Part shown: piece by piece, positions 14,341 to 22,188 of the stretch | Numbering within the stretch: position 1 is the stretch's first letter | Layout: each line of letters begins with the position of its first letter | DNA from: Blastococcus haudaquaticus | GTDB taxonomy: Bacteria; Actinomycetota; Actinomycetes; Mycobacteriales; Geodermatophilaceae | Reading direction: 5' to 3' | Length of the DNA: 64,000 nucleotides | Assembly (NCBI RefSeq): GCF_900230285.1 | Contig: NZ_OCNK01000002.1 | Span: forward strand, 186,001 to 250,000 | Position numbers and translations under genes: made by a program | The notes under the pieces: model-generated | What the model was told of the DNA's origin: nothing | What the model saw: only the letters and a program-made list of their open reading frames with translations | Databases searched by the model: none

Positions 14341-16653
14341 GTGCTGTCGGAACCCCCCGGCGGTCCTCTGCACATCCGTGACCTCGGCCCGCTCGAGGTC
14401 GAACGCTCCGGGATCCCGGTCGGCCTGGCCGGCACCCGGCTCGGCGCCGCGCTGTCCCTGTTGCTCGTGAACGCCGGACAGCACGTCGGCGTCGACGCCC
14501 TGTCCGACGCGATGTGGGGGGCGCAGTCCCCGGCCCGCTCGTCCTCGACCCTCGACTCGCACATCTGGCGGCTGCGCAAGGCACTGGAACCCCACCGGGA
14601 GCGCGGCGCCCCGTCGACGGTGCTGCGCCACGACCTCGGCGGGTACCGGCTGGTGGCCGATGCCGCGACCATCGACTCGCTGACGTTCGGCGCCGCGGCC
14701 GACGAGGCGCGGAACCTGCTCGCCGCCGGCCGCACCATCGACGCCCTCCGGCAGACCGAGCGGGCGCTCCGTCTCTGGCGGGGCCGGCCCTACGCCGGCT
14801 TCGACGACGAGCCCTGGGCCGTCCCGGCGGTGGCCCGGATGACCGAGGTCCGCGACCAGCTGCGCGAGATGCAGGCCGAGGCACTGCTGTCCTCCGGATC
14901 GCCGGAGCGGGCACTCCTCGCGATCGCCCCGGGCCTGGCCCACACCCCGCTGCGCGAGCGGCTGTGGGTCCTGCGGATGCTCGCCCAGCACCGCCTGGGC
15001 CGTACCGAGGAGGCTCTGCGCAGCTACGCCGGGATCCGCGCGATGCTGCTCGACGAGCTGGGCCTCGAACCGGGCCGCGAGCTGCGTGAGCTGCACGGCC
15101 GCATCCTCGCCGACGACGCCGGGCTGCCGGCCCAGAGGCCGCGGCGGACGTCACCGGGAGGCGGTCCGGTCGTTCTGCGCCGCCCGCCTCCAGGCCCCGC
15201 GCAACGGCCCGCGCCGGCCGGCGACGGGGCCGACGGCCAGGGTCCCGCCCGAGGTGACCAGCTCGCTGGAACCCGTCGAGGCCGAACGGGCCCGGGCGGC
15301 CGGTGCCCGCCTGAGCCCGGCCGACCCGAGCGGCGCTCCGGACGCATGCGGTCGGGATCCCGCGACGCCGTTGGAGACGCATTGGAGCCGGCACCTGCAC
15401 AGTCCGCTCAGCTGGCGGGAACACCGCCTCCCGGGATCGGAGAGACCGACGTGCACGCCTTCTTCACCGACGACGACTTCCAGTTCGCCGTCGAGAACGT
15501 CCTCGGCAGCGCCTACACCCGGGCGGCCGACATCGGCGAGGTCCTGACGACCGTCGACCGCATCCCCAACCGCTCGGCGAAGGCCTGGGTCGAGCAGTGG
15601 GGCGCCACGGCCGACCGGATCGCCGCCGAGGCGCGGGCGGCCGAGGCCGCCGGCCACGTCCGCACCGCCGCCGCCCGCTGGCTGCGTGCCTCGAGCTACT
15701 ACTCCGAGGCGTCCGACAAGGCCGACGCCACAGGCGGCTTCGCAGACCTGTGGGAGCGGCACCGCGATGCGTGGGACCGCTTCGTGGACCTCACCGCGGA
15801 GATCGGCGACATCGCCGTCGAGCGCCTCGAGATCCCCTACGAGGGCACCACCCTGCCCGGCTACTTCTTCCGCCGGGCCTCGGCCGACGGTGCCCGACGC
15901 ACCCTCGTCCACACGAACGGCAGCGACGGCTCGGTGACCGGCGCGTGGAGCCGCGGCATCGCCGACGCGCTCGCCCGCGGCTGGAACGCGATGACCTACG
16001 ACGGCCCCGGCCAGAACGCCGCGCTGATGCGTCAGGGGCTGCCGTTCCGCCCCGACTGGGAGAACGTGCTCACGCCGGTCCTCGACCACCTGACGAAGCG
16101 GGCGGACGTCGACCCGGCACGGATCGCGGTGATGGGCATCAGTCAGGGCGGCTACTGGGTCCCCCGCGCGGCGGCCTTCGAGCACCGCATCGCCGCCGCG
16201 GTCGCCGATCCCGGGGTCGTCGACGTCTCCACCACCATGCTCGCCCAGCTGCCCCACTTCCTGATCAAGCTCCTCGACGCCGGGAACCGGGAGAATTTCG
16301 ACGCGGACATGGCCTGGGCGCTGAAGGTCTCCCCTGCCACGCGCACCCTGCTGCGCTGGCGGATGCGCCCGTACGGCGTCACCTCGCCCTTCGACTTCTT
16401 CACCGCGGCCCGCGAGTACGCGCTGACGGACGAGCAGCTGGCCGCGGTCGCCTGTCCCGTGCTGATCACCGATCCCGAGCACGAGCAGTTCTGGCCGGGT
16501 CAGTCCGCGCGGCTGGCCGCGGCACTCACCTGCCCGGTCACCCTGCTGCCGTTCACCGCGGAGGAGGGGGCGGACTCGCACTGCGAACCGGTGGCGTCGG
16601 GACTGCGGGGCGAGCGGATCTTCGACTGGCTCGACGAGCAGGTACCCGCCTGA
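14341..16653 (+). CDS. SARP/BTAD regulator read in frame into an alpha/beta hydrolase
   Basis: One uninterrupted 770-codon frame with two parts. Residues about 8-100 are an OmpR-type winged helix (VDALSDAMWG, STLDSHIWRLRKAL) and about 105-255 a BTAD domain (RLWRGRPYAGFDDEPW, DELGLEPGRELRELH), the SARP activator architecture. After a 100-residue Pro/Gly/Arg-rich linker, residues about 371-770 form an alpha/beta hydrolase of the 2,6-dihydropseudooxynicotine-hydrolase-like group, with nucleophile GISQGG, acid in DPEHEQFW and histidine in DSHCEP. The linker contains a TTGGAG-N5-TTGGAG box and, at 15451, a GTG with GGAGAGA upstream that begins the usual hydrolase start (HAFFTDDDFQF). So a fusion and a separately made 400-aa hydrolase are both possible. 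The SARP start is preceded by AGGAGG. Confidence 0.75.
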   Translation: MLSEPPGGPLHIRDLGPLEVERSGIPVGLAGTRLGAALSLLLVNAGQHVGVDALSDAMWGAQSPARSSSTLDSHIWRLRKALEPHRERGAPSTVLRHDLGGYRLVADAATIDSLTFGAAADEARNLLAAGRTIDALRQTERALRLWRGRPYAGFDDEPWAVPAVARMTEVRDQLREMQAEALLSSGSPERALLAIAPGLAHTPLRERLWVLRMLAQHRLGRTEEALRSYAGIRAMLLDELGLEPGRELRELHGRILADDAGLPAQRPRRTSPGGGPVVLRRPPPGPAQRPAPAGDGADGQGPARGDQLAGTRRGRTGPGGRCPPEPGRPERRSGRMRSGSRDAVGDALEPAPAQSAQLAGTPPPGIGETDVHAFFTDDDFQFAVENVLGSAYTRAADIGEVLTTVDRIPNRSAKAWVEQWGATADRIAAEARAAEAAGHVRTAAARWLRASSYYSEASDKADATGGFADLWERHRDAWDRFVDLTAEIGDIAVERLEIPYEGTTLPGYFFRRASADGARRTLVHTNGSDGSVTGAWSRGIADALARGWNAMTYDGPGQNAALMRQGLPFRPDWENVLTPVLDHLTKRADVDPARIAVMGISQGGYWVPRAAAFEHRIAAAVADPGVVDVSTTMLAQLPHFLIKLLDAGNRENFDADMAWALKVSPATRTLLRWRMRPYGVTSPFDFFTAAREYALTDEQLAAVACPVLITDPEHEQFWPGQSARLAAALTCPVTLLPFTAEEGADSHCEPVASGLRGERIFDWLDEQVPA
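15371..15403 (+). promoter_or_regulatory. internal SARP-type promoter box ahead of the hydrolase part
   Basis: TTGGAG-ACGCA-TTGGAG, then 8 bp, then TGCACAGT, inside the linker of the SARP-hydrolase frame and 48 bp before the internal GTG at 15451. It matches the boxes at 12802 and 12861 in hexamer, in 11-bp period and in the 8-bp distance to the following element, suggesting that the SARP part drives the hydrolase part from an internal promoter. Confidence 0.5.
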
Positions 16654-16744
16654 GCAGCGGGGATGCGCGGTCCGGGCAGGCGACCTCCTGCCGGCGGCCG
16701 TACGGTGGCGGACGCCGCACGTTCACGCCCACCGGGAGAATCCG

Positions 16745-18190
16745 ATTACCGCGTCCGAGGGCCAGGCCCCCAGTCCGTCCACCACGACCACCGGCGACGC
16801 GGAGCAGCACGACGGCGGTGGGCTCACCGGTGCCGTCGTCGTCGTGGCCCTGGTGTCGGCGATCTCGGGTCTCCTGTACGGCTACGACACCGGGATCATC
16901 TCCGGGGCGCTGCTGCAGATCAGTGACGAGTTCGGCATCGGCAGCGGCTGGGAGCAGGTGATCGCGGCCTCGATCCTGGCGGGCGCGGTGATCGGCGCCC
17001 TCGTGTGCAGCAGGCTCAGCGAGCGGCTGGGTCGGCGCACCACGCTGCTGATCGTCGCCGCGGTGTTCGTCGTCGGCTCGCTCGCGGCATCCCTGGCGCC
17101 GAACCCGGTGACGCTGTCGGTGGCCCGGGTCGTGCTCGGCTTCGCCGTCGGCGGTGCCACGCAGACCGCCCCGGTGTACGTCGCGGAGCTGGCCCCCTCG
17201 AAGTACCGCGGCCGCCTGGTGCTGTTCTTCCAGATCGCCATCGGCGTCGGCATCCTCATCGCCACCATCGTCGGCGCGACGGAGCGCGTCGACTGGCGGC
17301 TCGCCATCGGCGCGGCCGTGGTACCGAGCGCACTGATGCTCCTGCTGATGCTGCGCCTGCCCGACAGCCCCCGCTGGCTGGTCAAGGCCGGCCAGGACGA
17401 CCGCGCGCGTCAGGCGCTGGAGGACGTGCGCCCGCAGGGCACCGACGTCTCCCCCGAGCTGCGCGACATCGAGGAACTGGTCGAGGCCGAGCGCTCGGCG
17501 AGCACCAGCGGCTGGCGGGGGCTCCGGAAGCCCTGGGTCCGCCCGGCGCTGATCGTCGGGTGCGGCCTGGCGATCTTCACCCAGCTCTCGGGCATCGAGA
17601 TGATCGTCTACTACTCGCCGACGATCCTGACCGACAACGGCTTCTCCGACAGCGCGGCACTGCGGGTGTCGGTCGCCCTGGGCGCCACGTACCTGATCAC
17701 CCAGCTGATCGGGCTGGCGATCATCGACCGCGTCGGCCGTCGGCGGCTGACCCTGCTCACCCTGCCGGGCGCCGCGCTGGCGCTGATCGTGCTGGGCACC
17801 TTCTTCGTCACCGGCAACGACGGGGAGGCGCAGGTGCCCTACATCGTCGCCACCCTGATCGTCTTCATGGCCTTCACCGCCGGCGGCATCCAGCTCATGG
17901 GGTGGCTCACCGGGTCGGAGATCTACCCGCTCGCCACCCGCGAGGCCGGGGCCGCCGCGCAGTCGGCGTCGCTGTGGGGCACCAACCTGCTCATCACCCT
18001 GACGTTGCTGAGCATCATCGACACGATCGGCACCGGCCAGACCTTCTGGTTGTACGCCGCGTTCAACGTCGCCGGCTTCGTCTTCCTCTACCGGCGCATG
18101 CCCGAGCTCACCGGCCGCAGCCTGGAGCAGATCGAGAAGCGGCTGTCCGACGGGCGTTTCACGCCCGCCGACTTCGCCGGCTCCCGCTAG
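16745..18190 (+). CDS. MFS sugar porter, probable ATT start
   Basis: Proton-coupled sugar transporter of the sugar porter family, 481 aa, twelve membrane segments. Diagnostic motifs: GLLYGYDTGIISGAL in TM1, RLSERLGRR and VYVAELAPSKYRGRLV, LPDSPRWLV before the central loop, and DRVGRRRL plus GSEIYPLATRE in the second half. The first ATG/GTG in frame (GTG at 16844) would cut into TM1. The ATT at 16745, with CGGGAGA upstream and followed by Thr-Ala-Ser-Glu, gives a complete soluble leader and is preferred; no ATG, GTG or TTG exists between the two. The hydrolase gene ends 91 bp upstream. Confidence 0.82.
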   Translation: MTASEGQAPSPSTTTTGDAEQHDGGGLTGAVVVVALVSAISGLLYGYDTGIISGALLQISDEFGIGSGWEQVIAASILAGAVIGALVCSRLSERLGRRTTLLIVAAVFVVGSLAASLAPNPVTLSVARVVLGFAVGGATQTAPVYVAELAPSKYRGRLVLFFQIAIGVGILIATIVGATERVDWRLAIGAAVVPSALMLLLMLRLPDSPRWLVKAGQDDRARQALEDVRPQGTDVSPELRDIEELVEAERSASTSGWRGLRKPWVRPALIVGCGLAIFTQLSGIEMIVYYSPTILTDNGFSDSAALRVSVALGATYLITQLIGLAIIDRVGRRRLTLLTLPGAALALIVLGTFFVTGNDGEAQVPYIVATLIVFMAFTAGGIQLMGWLTGSEIYPLATREAGAAAQSASLWGTNLLITLTLLSIIDTIGTGQTFWLYAAFNVAGFVFLYRRMPELTGRSLEQIEKRLSDGRFTPADFAGSR

Positions 18191-18200
18191 GCACGGGGCC

Positions 18201-19430
18201 TCAGGGGGAGCCCAGCAACCGGAGCACGTTCTCCCGCGCCTTGCTCGCCTGCGCCAGCATCGCCGTACCGGCTTCGGCGAGGACCTGGCTCCGGCTGAGC
18301 AGGACCATCTCGGCGGCCATGTCCGCATCGCGGATGCGCGACTCGGCGGCGGTCCCGTTCTCGATCGACACGCCCAGCCGCCGGACGGTGTGCTCCAGCC
18401 GGTTCTCGTAGGCACCGAGGTCGGCCCGCACCTCCGACACCCGCCCGATGGCCGCGTCGACCGCCCGGATCACCGCGGCCATCCCGCCATGCACGTAGTA
18501 CCGGGGGCTGACGGCGACCGCGTCCTCCGCGGTCGAGCCGGGACCGGGGGTCGCGCCGGTCGTGGTCAGCCCCGTCGCGGTCGCGGTGAACGGGGTGAAC
18601 CCGGGGCCGAGCGCCGCCTGCGCCGCCGCGTTGAGCGCGTCGAGGTGCTCCTGCGCGGTGTCCGCGCCGGAGTAGTCGACGGCGGACAGGTCGAGGTGGT
18701 CGTCGCCGTACCGCACCCAGCCCGTCAACGCGCGGAAGCCGGCCTCGTACTCGCCGGTGACGAAGTCACCGCCGTGCAGGGTCAGCGTGCCGGGCGCCGG
18801 GGTGCCCTCGTCGTCGGAGACAGCCGGGACGCGCCCCGCCTGGACGCCGACCCAGCCGTTCCCCCACTCACCCGTCTCCTCGCTCCGGTACCGGGTGATG
18901 TGGACCGCGGACAGCCCGAGATCGACGGCGCCCATCCCCTCGCCGACGGACCCGATGGCGATCCGCAGGGTGTCACCCGGGGCGGATCCGATCTGCAGGA
19001 TCCCGTCGTAGCTCCCGTCCAGCAGCGCCATGCCGTTGAACGCGGTGGTGCGCGCGACCCGCTCGATCTCCGCCTTCAGCTGCTCGAACTCCACGCCGAC
19101 GGCCCGTGTCGGGTCCGCACCCATCACGCCGGTGCTGGCTGCCTGCACGGCCAGGTCCCGCATGCGACGCAGCACCGCCGAGACCTCGTGCAGCGCGCCC
19201 TCCGCCGTCCGGACGACGTTGATGCCGTTCTGCACGTTGTCGACGGCCTGCGCCATCCCGCGGACCTGGGACCGCAGCCCCTCGGAGATGGCCAGCCCCG
19301 CCGCGTCGTCGGCGGCGCTCGTGATGCGCTGCCCCGAGGACAGCCGACGAACTGCGTCGGCTCGGGAGGCGTCGGTCAGCGACAGCATGCGGGAGGCGTT
19401 CAGCGCGGCGATGTTCGTCGCGATCCTCAT
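18201..19430 (-). CDS. flagellin
   Basis: Flagellar filament subunit, 409 aa. The N-terminal D0/D1 region is intact (MRIATNIAALNASRML, RLSSGQRITSAADDAAGLAI, then GINVVRTAEGAL) and so is the C-terminal D0/D1 (YENRLEHTVRRLGVSIEN and SQVLAEAGTAMLAQASKA ending in LRLLG). The middle, about residues 140-330, is a variable surface domain. No other flagellar, chaperone or export gene is in the window, so this is an isolated flagellin. A sigma-28-like promoter lies about 45 bp upstream and a GGAGAAG ribosome site precedes the ATG, which argues for a functional, motility-regulon gene rather than a relic. Confidence 0.93.
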   Translation of the reverse strand: MRIATNIAALNASRMLSLTDASRADAVRRLSSGQRITSAADDAAGLAISEGLRSQVRGMAQAVDNVQNGINVVRTAEGALHEVSAVLRRMRDLAVQAASTGVMGADPTRAVGVEFEQLKAEIERVARTTAFNGMALLDGSYDGILQIGSAPGDTLRIAIGSVGEGMGAVDLGLSAVHITRYRSEETGEWGNGWVGVQAGRVPAVSDDEGTPAPGTLTLHGGDFVTGEYEAGFRALTGWVRYGDDHLDLSAVDYSGADTAQEHLDALNAAAQAALGPGFTPFTATATGLTTTGATPGPGSTAEDAVAVSPRYYVHGGMAAVIRAVDAAIGRVSEVRADLGAYENRLEHTVRRLGVSIENGTAAESRIRDADMAAEMVLLSRSQVLAEAGTAMLAQASKARENVLRLLGSP

Positions 19431-19476
19431 GGCTGCGCTTCTCCGTCCATCGACGCCCCCGCGGCGCGCACGTCTG

Positions 19477-19503
19477 ACTACGGCCGGCACGACCGGGAGT
19501 TGA
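19477..19503 (-). promoter_or_regulatory. sigma-28 (FliA/WhiG)-like promoter of flagellin
   Basis: On the - strand, TCAA, a spacer of exactly 15 bp, then GCCGTAGT, against the consensus TAAA-N15-GCCGATAA. The expected start of transcription is about 40 bp before the flagellin ATG. It is bracketed by an imperfect inverted repeat (CGTCTGACT at 19471 and AGTCCAGACG at 19503) that could instead terminate the upstream GyrI-like gene. Confidence 0.6.
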
Positions 19504-19547
19504 GTCCAGACGTGCAGGTCGCGGCCGCGCCGACCGCCGGAGGCCAG

Positions 19548-20204
19548 CTAGCGCACCGGCCGCCTGGCGCCGGTGGTGGCCGCTCGGGTGGCCGCCGTGA
19601 CCGGTTGCCGCAGGATGGTCCGGAGCTTCGCGGGCTCGGTGCGCCGCGCGTCCGAGAGGTAGATCTCGTGGTGCGGGCCTCCCGGGGCGAGACCGTTGGC
19701 CGGCAGGAAGTCGTCGTGGAGGCGTGCCAGCACCGGGCCCTCGTCGTCGTAGGAGCCGATGTGCAGGACTTGCGCGCTCGGCCCCTCGGCATACCGCTCG
19801 ACGCGGACGAGACCCGCGGCGGGCAGCTGCTTCCTCTCCCGCACGGTGCCCAGGGCGTGGTCGACGATGTCGGCCGTGATCCAGTCCGGCTGGGCGATCA
19901 TCATCGTCCAGTCCCAGGCGCTCTTGTCCCGGGTCCGGAAGACGTCGAGGTCCGCTGCGGACCAGAGCCCCTCGAGCGGCGCCACCGTGTGCACCGTCCC
20001 CAGCTCCGCCTTCGCGACCGCCCGGACCGCGTAGGAGAGCGTGTACAGCGCCTCGACCGCGTCCCGGTAGGCCACGGAGGTGTTCGGGTCGCCGTGCCCG
20101 TCGATCATGAGGAAGCCCATCTCCGGGACGTCGACGAGTTCGATGACGCCCCGTCTCGGGGCGTAGAGGTCCCTGCGCTCCTTCTTGACGTCGTAGGTCT
20201 GCAC
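19548..20204 (-). CDS. GyrI-like small-molecule-binding domain protein
   Basis: Stand-alone GyrI-like protein of 218 aa (COG4832-type), containing no DNA-binding domain. The start of the fold is YDVKKERRDLYAPRRG followed by VDVPEMGFLMIDGHGDPNTS; the end has QVLHIGSYDDEGPVLARLHDDF and HHEIYLSDARRTEPAKLRTI, all family-typical. Such proteins bind or hydrolyse small hydrophobic or toxic molecules; the ligand is unknown. The GTG is chosen because GGAGGGG lies seven bases upstream; the in-frame upstream extension is a shadow of the dehydrogenase gene. It stands alone between the hydroxyacid dehydrogenase and flagellin genes. Confidence 0.85.
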   Translation of the reverse strand: MQTYDVKKERRDLYAPRRGVIELVDVPEMGFLMIDGHGDPNTSVAYRDAVEALYTLSYAVRAVAKAELGTVHTVAPLEGLWSAADLDVFRTRDKSAWDWTMMIAQPDWITADIVDHALGTVRERKQLPAAGLVRVERYAEGPSAQVLHIGSYDDEGPVLARLHDDFLPANGLAPGGPHHEIYLSDARRTEPAKLRTILRQPVTAATRAATTGARRPVR

Positions 20205-20320
20205 CGCGCCCCCTCCGATGTCTTCGCCCGACGCGGTCCGCTCCGCGGCCGGATCCCGGGCGAGCCTGGTGCGTCCGGCGGCGGCGGGCAATCCCCCGCC
20301 GTCCCCCGGAGGCCCCACCG

Positions 20321-21274
20321 TCAGCGACCCTCGACGACGGGGTGGTCGGGGCGCCCCGTCCGCGCCCACGTGACGACGTTCTGCGCCGCCTTGCGGCGCA
20401 GCTCCCGCTCGGACTCCGCGGAGAACCACGCGACGTGCGGGGTGACCAGGGCGAGCGGGTGCGTCAGCAGGGCATGGTCCGCCGGCGGCGGTTCCTCGGG
20501 GAGCACGTCCAGGGCCACGCCCCCGAGCCGACCTCCGGTCAGCGCCCCGAGCACCGCGTCGACGTCGACCAGCGCGCCCCGGGCGGTGTTCACGAGGTAG
20601 GCCCCGGCCGGCAGGAGCTCCAGCAGGTCGGTCCCGACCAGCCCCTGCGTCTCCGCGGTCAGCGGCAGGTGCAGGGTCACCGCGTTGCTGCGGGTGAACA
20701 GCTCCTCGAGCCCGACCCGTTCGACGCCGGCGGGCCAGGCGTCGTCCGGCAGGTGCGGGTCGTACCCCACGCACGTCCCGAACCACGGGGACGCCCGCTC
20801 CATGGTCATCCGTCCGATCCGGCCGAGGCCGACCACCCCCAGGGTCAGCTCCCCCGGTCGCCGGAGCTGCCCGCCGAGCCGGTAGTCCCACCGTCCCGCC
20901 CGGACGTTCCGGGCGTGCTCCGGGAGGCCGCGCAGCAGGGCCAGCAGCATCGCGACCGCATGCAGCGCCACCTCGACGGTCCCGTAGTCGGGCACGTTGC
21001 ACACCCAGACGCCTCGCGCCCTGGCGGCCTCGAGGTCGACGACGTCCACGCCCACGCCGTAGCGGCTGACCAGCCGCAGCCCCGGCAGCGCCTCGAGCAC
21101 GCCGGCCGTGATGGGGGCGTACTGCACGAGGACGGCGTCGACGTCGCGTGCCGCCGCGATGACGTCCGCCGGGGTCCGGCATCGGGCGGTGACCAGCTCG
21201 TGGCCGGCGGCGGCGAGGACCTCCTCCTCGATGTCCAGCACGTCGTACTCCGCGTCGGTGACGAGCACGCGCAC
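20321..21274 (-). CDS. D-2-hydroxyacid dehydrogenase (C-terminal-binding-protein-like)
   Basis: NAD(P)-dependent D-isomer 2-hydroxyacid dehydrogenase, 317 aa. The substrate domain shows SRYGVGVDVVDLEAARARG; the nucleotide domain shows VVGLGRIG; catalytic residues are Arg in NTARGALVD, Glu in LPEEPPP and His in TPHVAWFS. Closest to the CtBP/phosphoglycerate-dehydrogenase-like group acting on short 2-oxo acids. GTG start is supported by GAGGAG eight bases upstream. It lies 11 bp downstream of the DHDPS-family gene and is last in a leftward run with the kinase and transporter, so reduction of a 2-oxo acid from sugar-acid breakdown is likely. It is not close to the Van-like locus and is not VanH. 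Confidence 0.87.
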   Translation of the reverse strand: MRVLVTDAEYDVLDIEEEVLAAAGHELVTARCRTPADVIAAARDVDAVLVQYAPITAGVLEALPGLRLVSRYGVGVDVVDLEAARARGVWVCNVPDYGTVEVALHAVAMLLALLRGLPEHARNVRAGRWDYRLGGQLRRPGELTLGVVGLGRIGRMTMERASPWFGTCVGYDPHLPDDAWPAGVERVGLEELFTRSNAVTLHLPLTAETQGLVGTDLLELLPAGAYLVNTARGALVDVDAVLGALTGGRLGGVALDVLPEEPPPADHALLTHPLALVTPHVAWFSAESERELRRKAAQNVVTWARTGRPDHPVVEGR

Positions 21275-21285
21275 GCCGGTGCTCC

Positions 21286-22188
21286 TCAGCCGGTCGGCGC
21301 CGTCGTGGCCCGCGCGGCCGCGGCGGCCGCGTCGAACGACGGCGGCAGGGGCTCCAGCGGCGGCCGGACGGTGCCCATCGGGTGGCCGTGCCGCGCCTCG
21401 GCGACGCGCTTGAGCACCCCGGCGGAGACGTACTCCTTCGTCATCGCCCGGACCTGCTGCAGGTGCGCGGACAGCGCGGCCGCCTCGGCCCGGCGTCCCT
21501 CTCGGACGTGCCGGTAGAGCGCGACGACCTGCTCGGGGACGATGTTGGCGAGCGCGGAGATCGAGCCCTGGGCGGTCGGCAACCGCCCCGGAAGGTCGTC
21601 CTCCGTGCCGACGAGCACCCCCTTCCCCGCGCCATGGACCGCCTCGGCAAAGCCGGCCTCGCCGCCCGAGTCCTTCACGCCCCACGCGGGCAGGCCGGTG
21701 ACGAGGTCGACCGGGAGCGGGACCGCGTACTTCGGGATGTGGTACATGACCACCGGGTGGCGGGTGGCGGCCAGGACGCGGTCGTAGAACAGCCGCAGCC
21801 CCTCGGCCGACACCGGCTTGAAGTAGTAGGGCGGCAGCACCAGGACCGCCCGCACCGGGAGGTCGTCCAGATAGGCCAGCAGGTCCAGGGTGTCGGGGAG
21901 GTTCCCCTCGGCGACCGTGGGGACCACGTGCAGGGAGCCCGCCGCCGGCACGAGTGCGTCCAGCACGGCGCGCTTCTCGTGCGTGGCGATCGACGGCCCC
22001 TCGCCGTTGGTCCCGAACGGGATCACGCCGGTGACGCCGGATGCGGCCAGCCACCGGACGTGACCCAGGTAGGCGTCGACGTCGATGCTGAACCGGTCGT
22101 CGTCGCGGAACGGCGTCACGTTGGCGGCGTAGACACCCTGCAGGACGCTGGCCGCTGGGGCCGGGGGCATGGTCATCGGGTGGGTCAT
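21286..22188 (-). CDS. dihydrodipicolinate synthase/N-acetylneuraminate lyase family aldolase
   Basis: Class I aldolase of the DHDPS/NAL TIM-barrel family, 300 aa. The Schiff-base lysine is Lys172 in WGVKDSGGE, the catalytic tyrosine Tyr149 in VVMYHIPKY, and the pyruvate-carboxylate loop is GTNGEGPS at 59-66 (family GTTGE). The family includes 2-keto-3-deoxy-gluconate/galactonate aldolases and dehydratases as well as lysine biosynthesis. Its start overlaps the stop of a KDG-type kinase (ATGA), and galactonate dehydratase is nearby, so cleavage of a 2-keto-3-deoxy sugar acid to pyruvate is the preferred role. Three ATGs occur in the first seven codons; the first gives the overlap. Confidence 0.85.
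   Translation of the reverse strand: MTHPMTMPPAPAASVLQGVYAANVTPFRDDDRFSIDVDAYLGHVRWLAASGVTGVIPFGTNGEGPSIATHEKRAVLDALVPAAGSLHVVPTVAEGNLPDTLDLLAYLDDLPVRAVLVLPPYYFKPVSAEGLRLFYDRVLAATRHPVVMYHIPKYAVPLPVDLVTGLPAWGVKDSGGEAGFAEAVHGAGKGVLVGTEDDLPGRLPTAQGSISALANIVPEQVVALYRHVREGRRAEAAALSAHLQQVRAMTKEYVSAGVLKRVAEARHGHPMGTVRPPLEPLPPSFDAAAAAARATTAPTG

Noticed and set aside
20321-21274. D-2-hydroxyacid dehydrogenase considered as VanH of the Van-like locus
   Set aside because: It is about 11 kb away, coupled by position to an aldolase and a sugar-acid kinase, and the ligase omega-loop is not of the D-lactate type.
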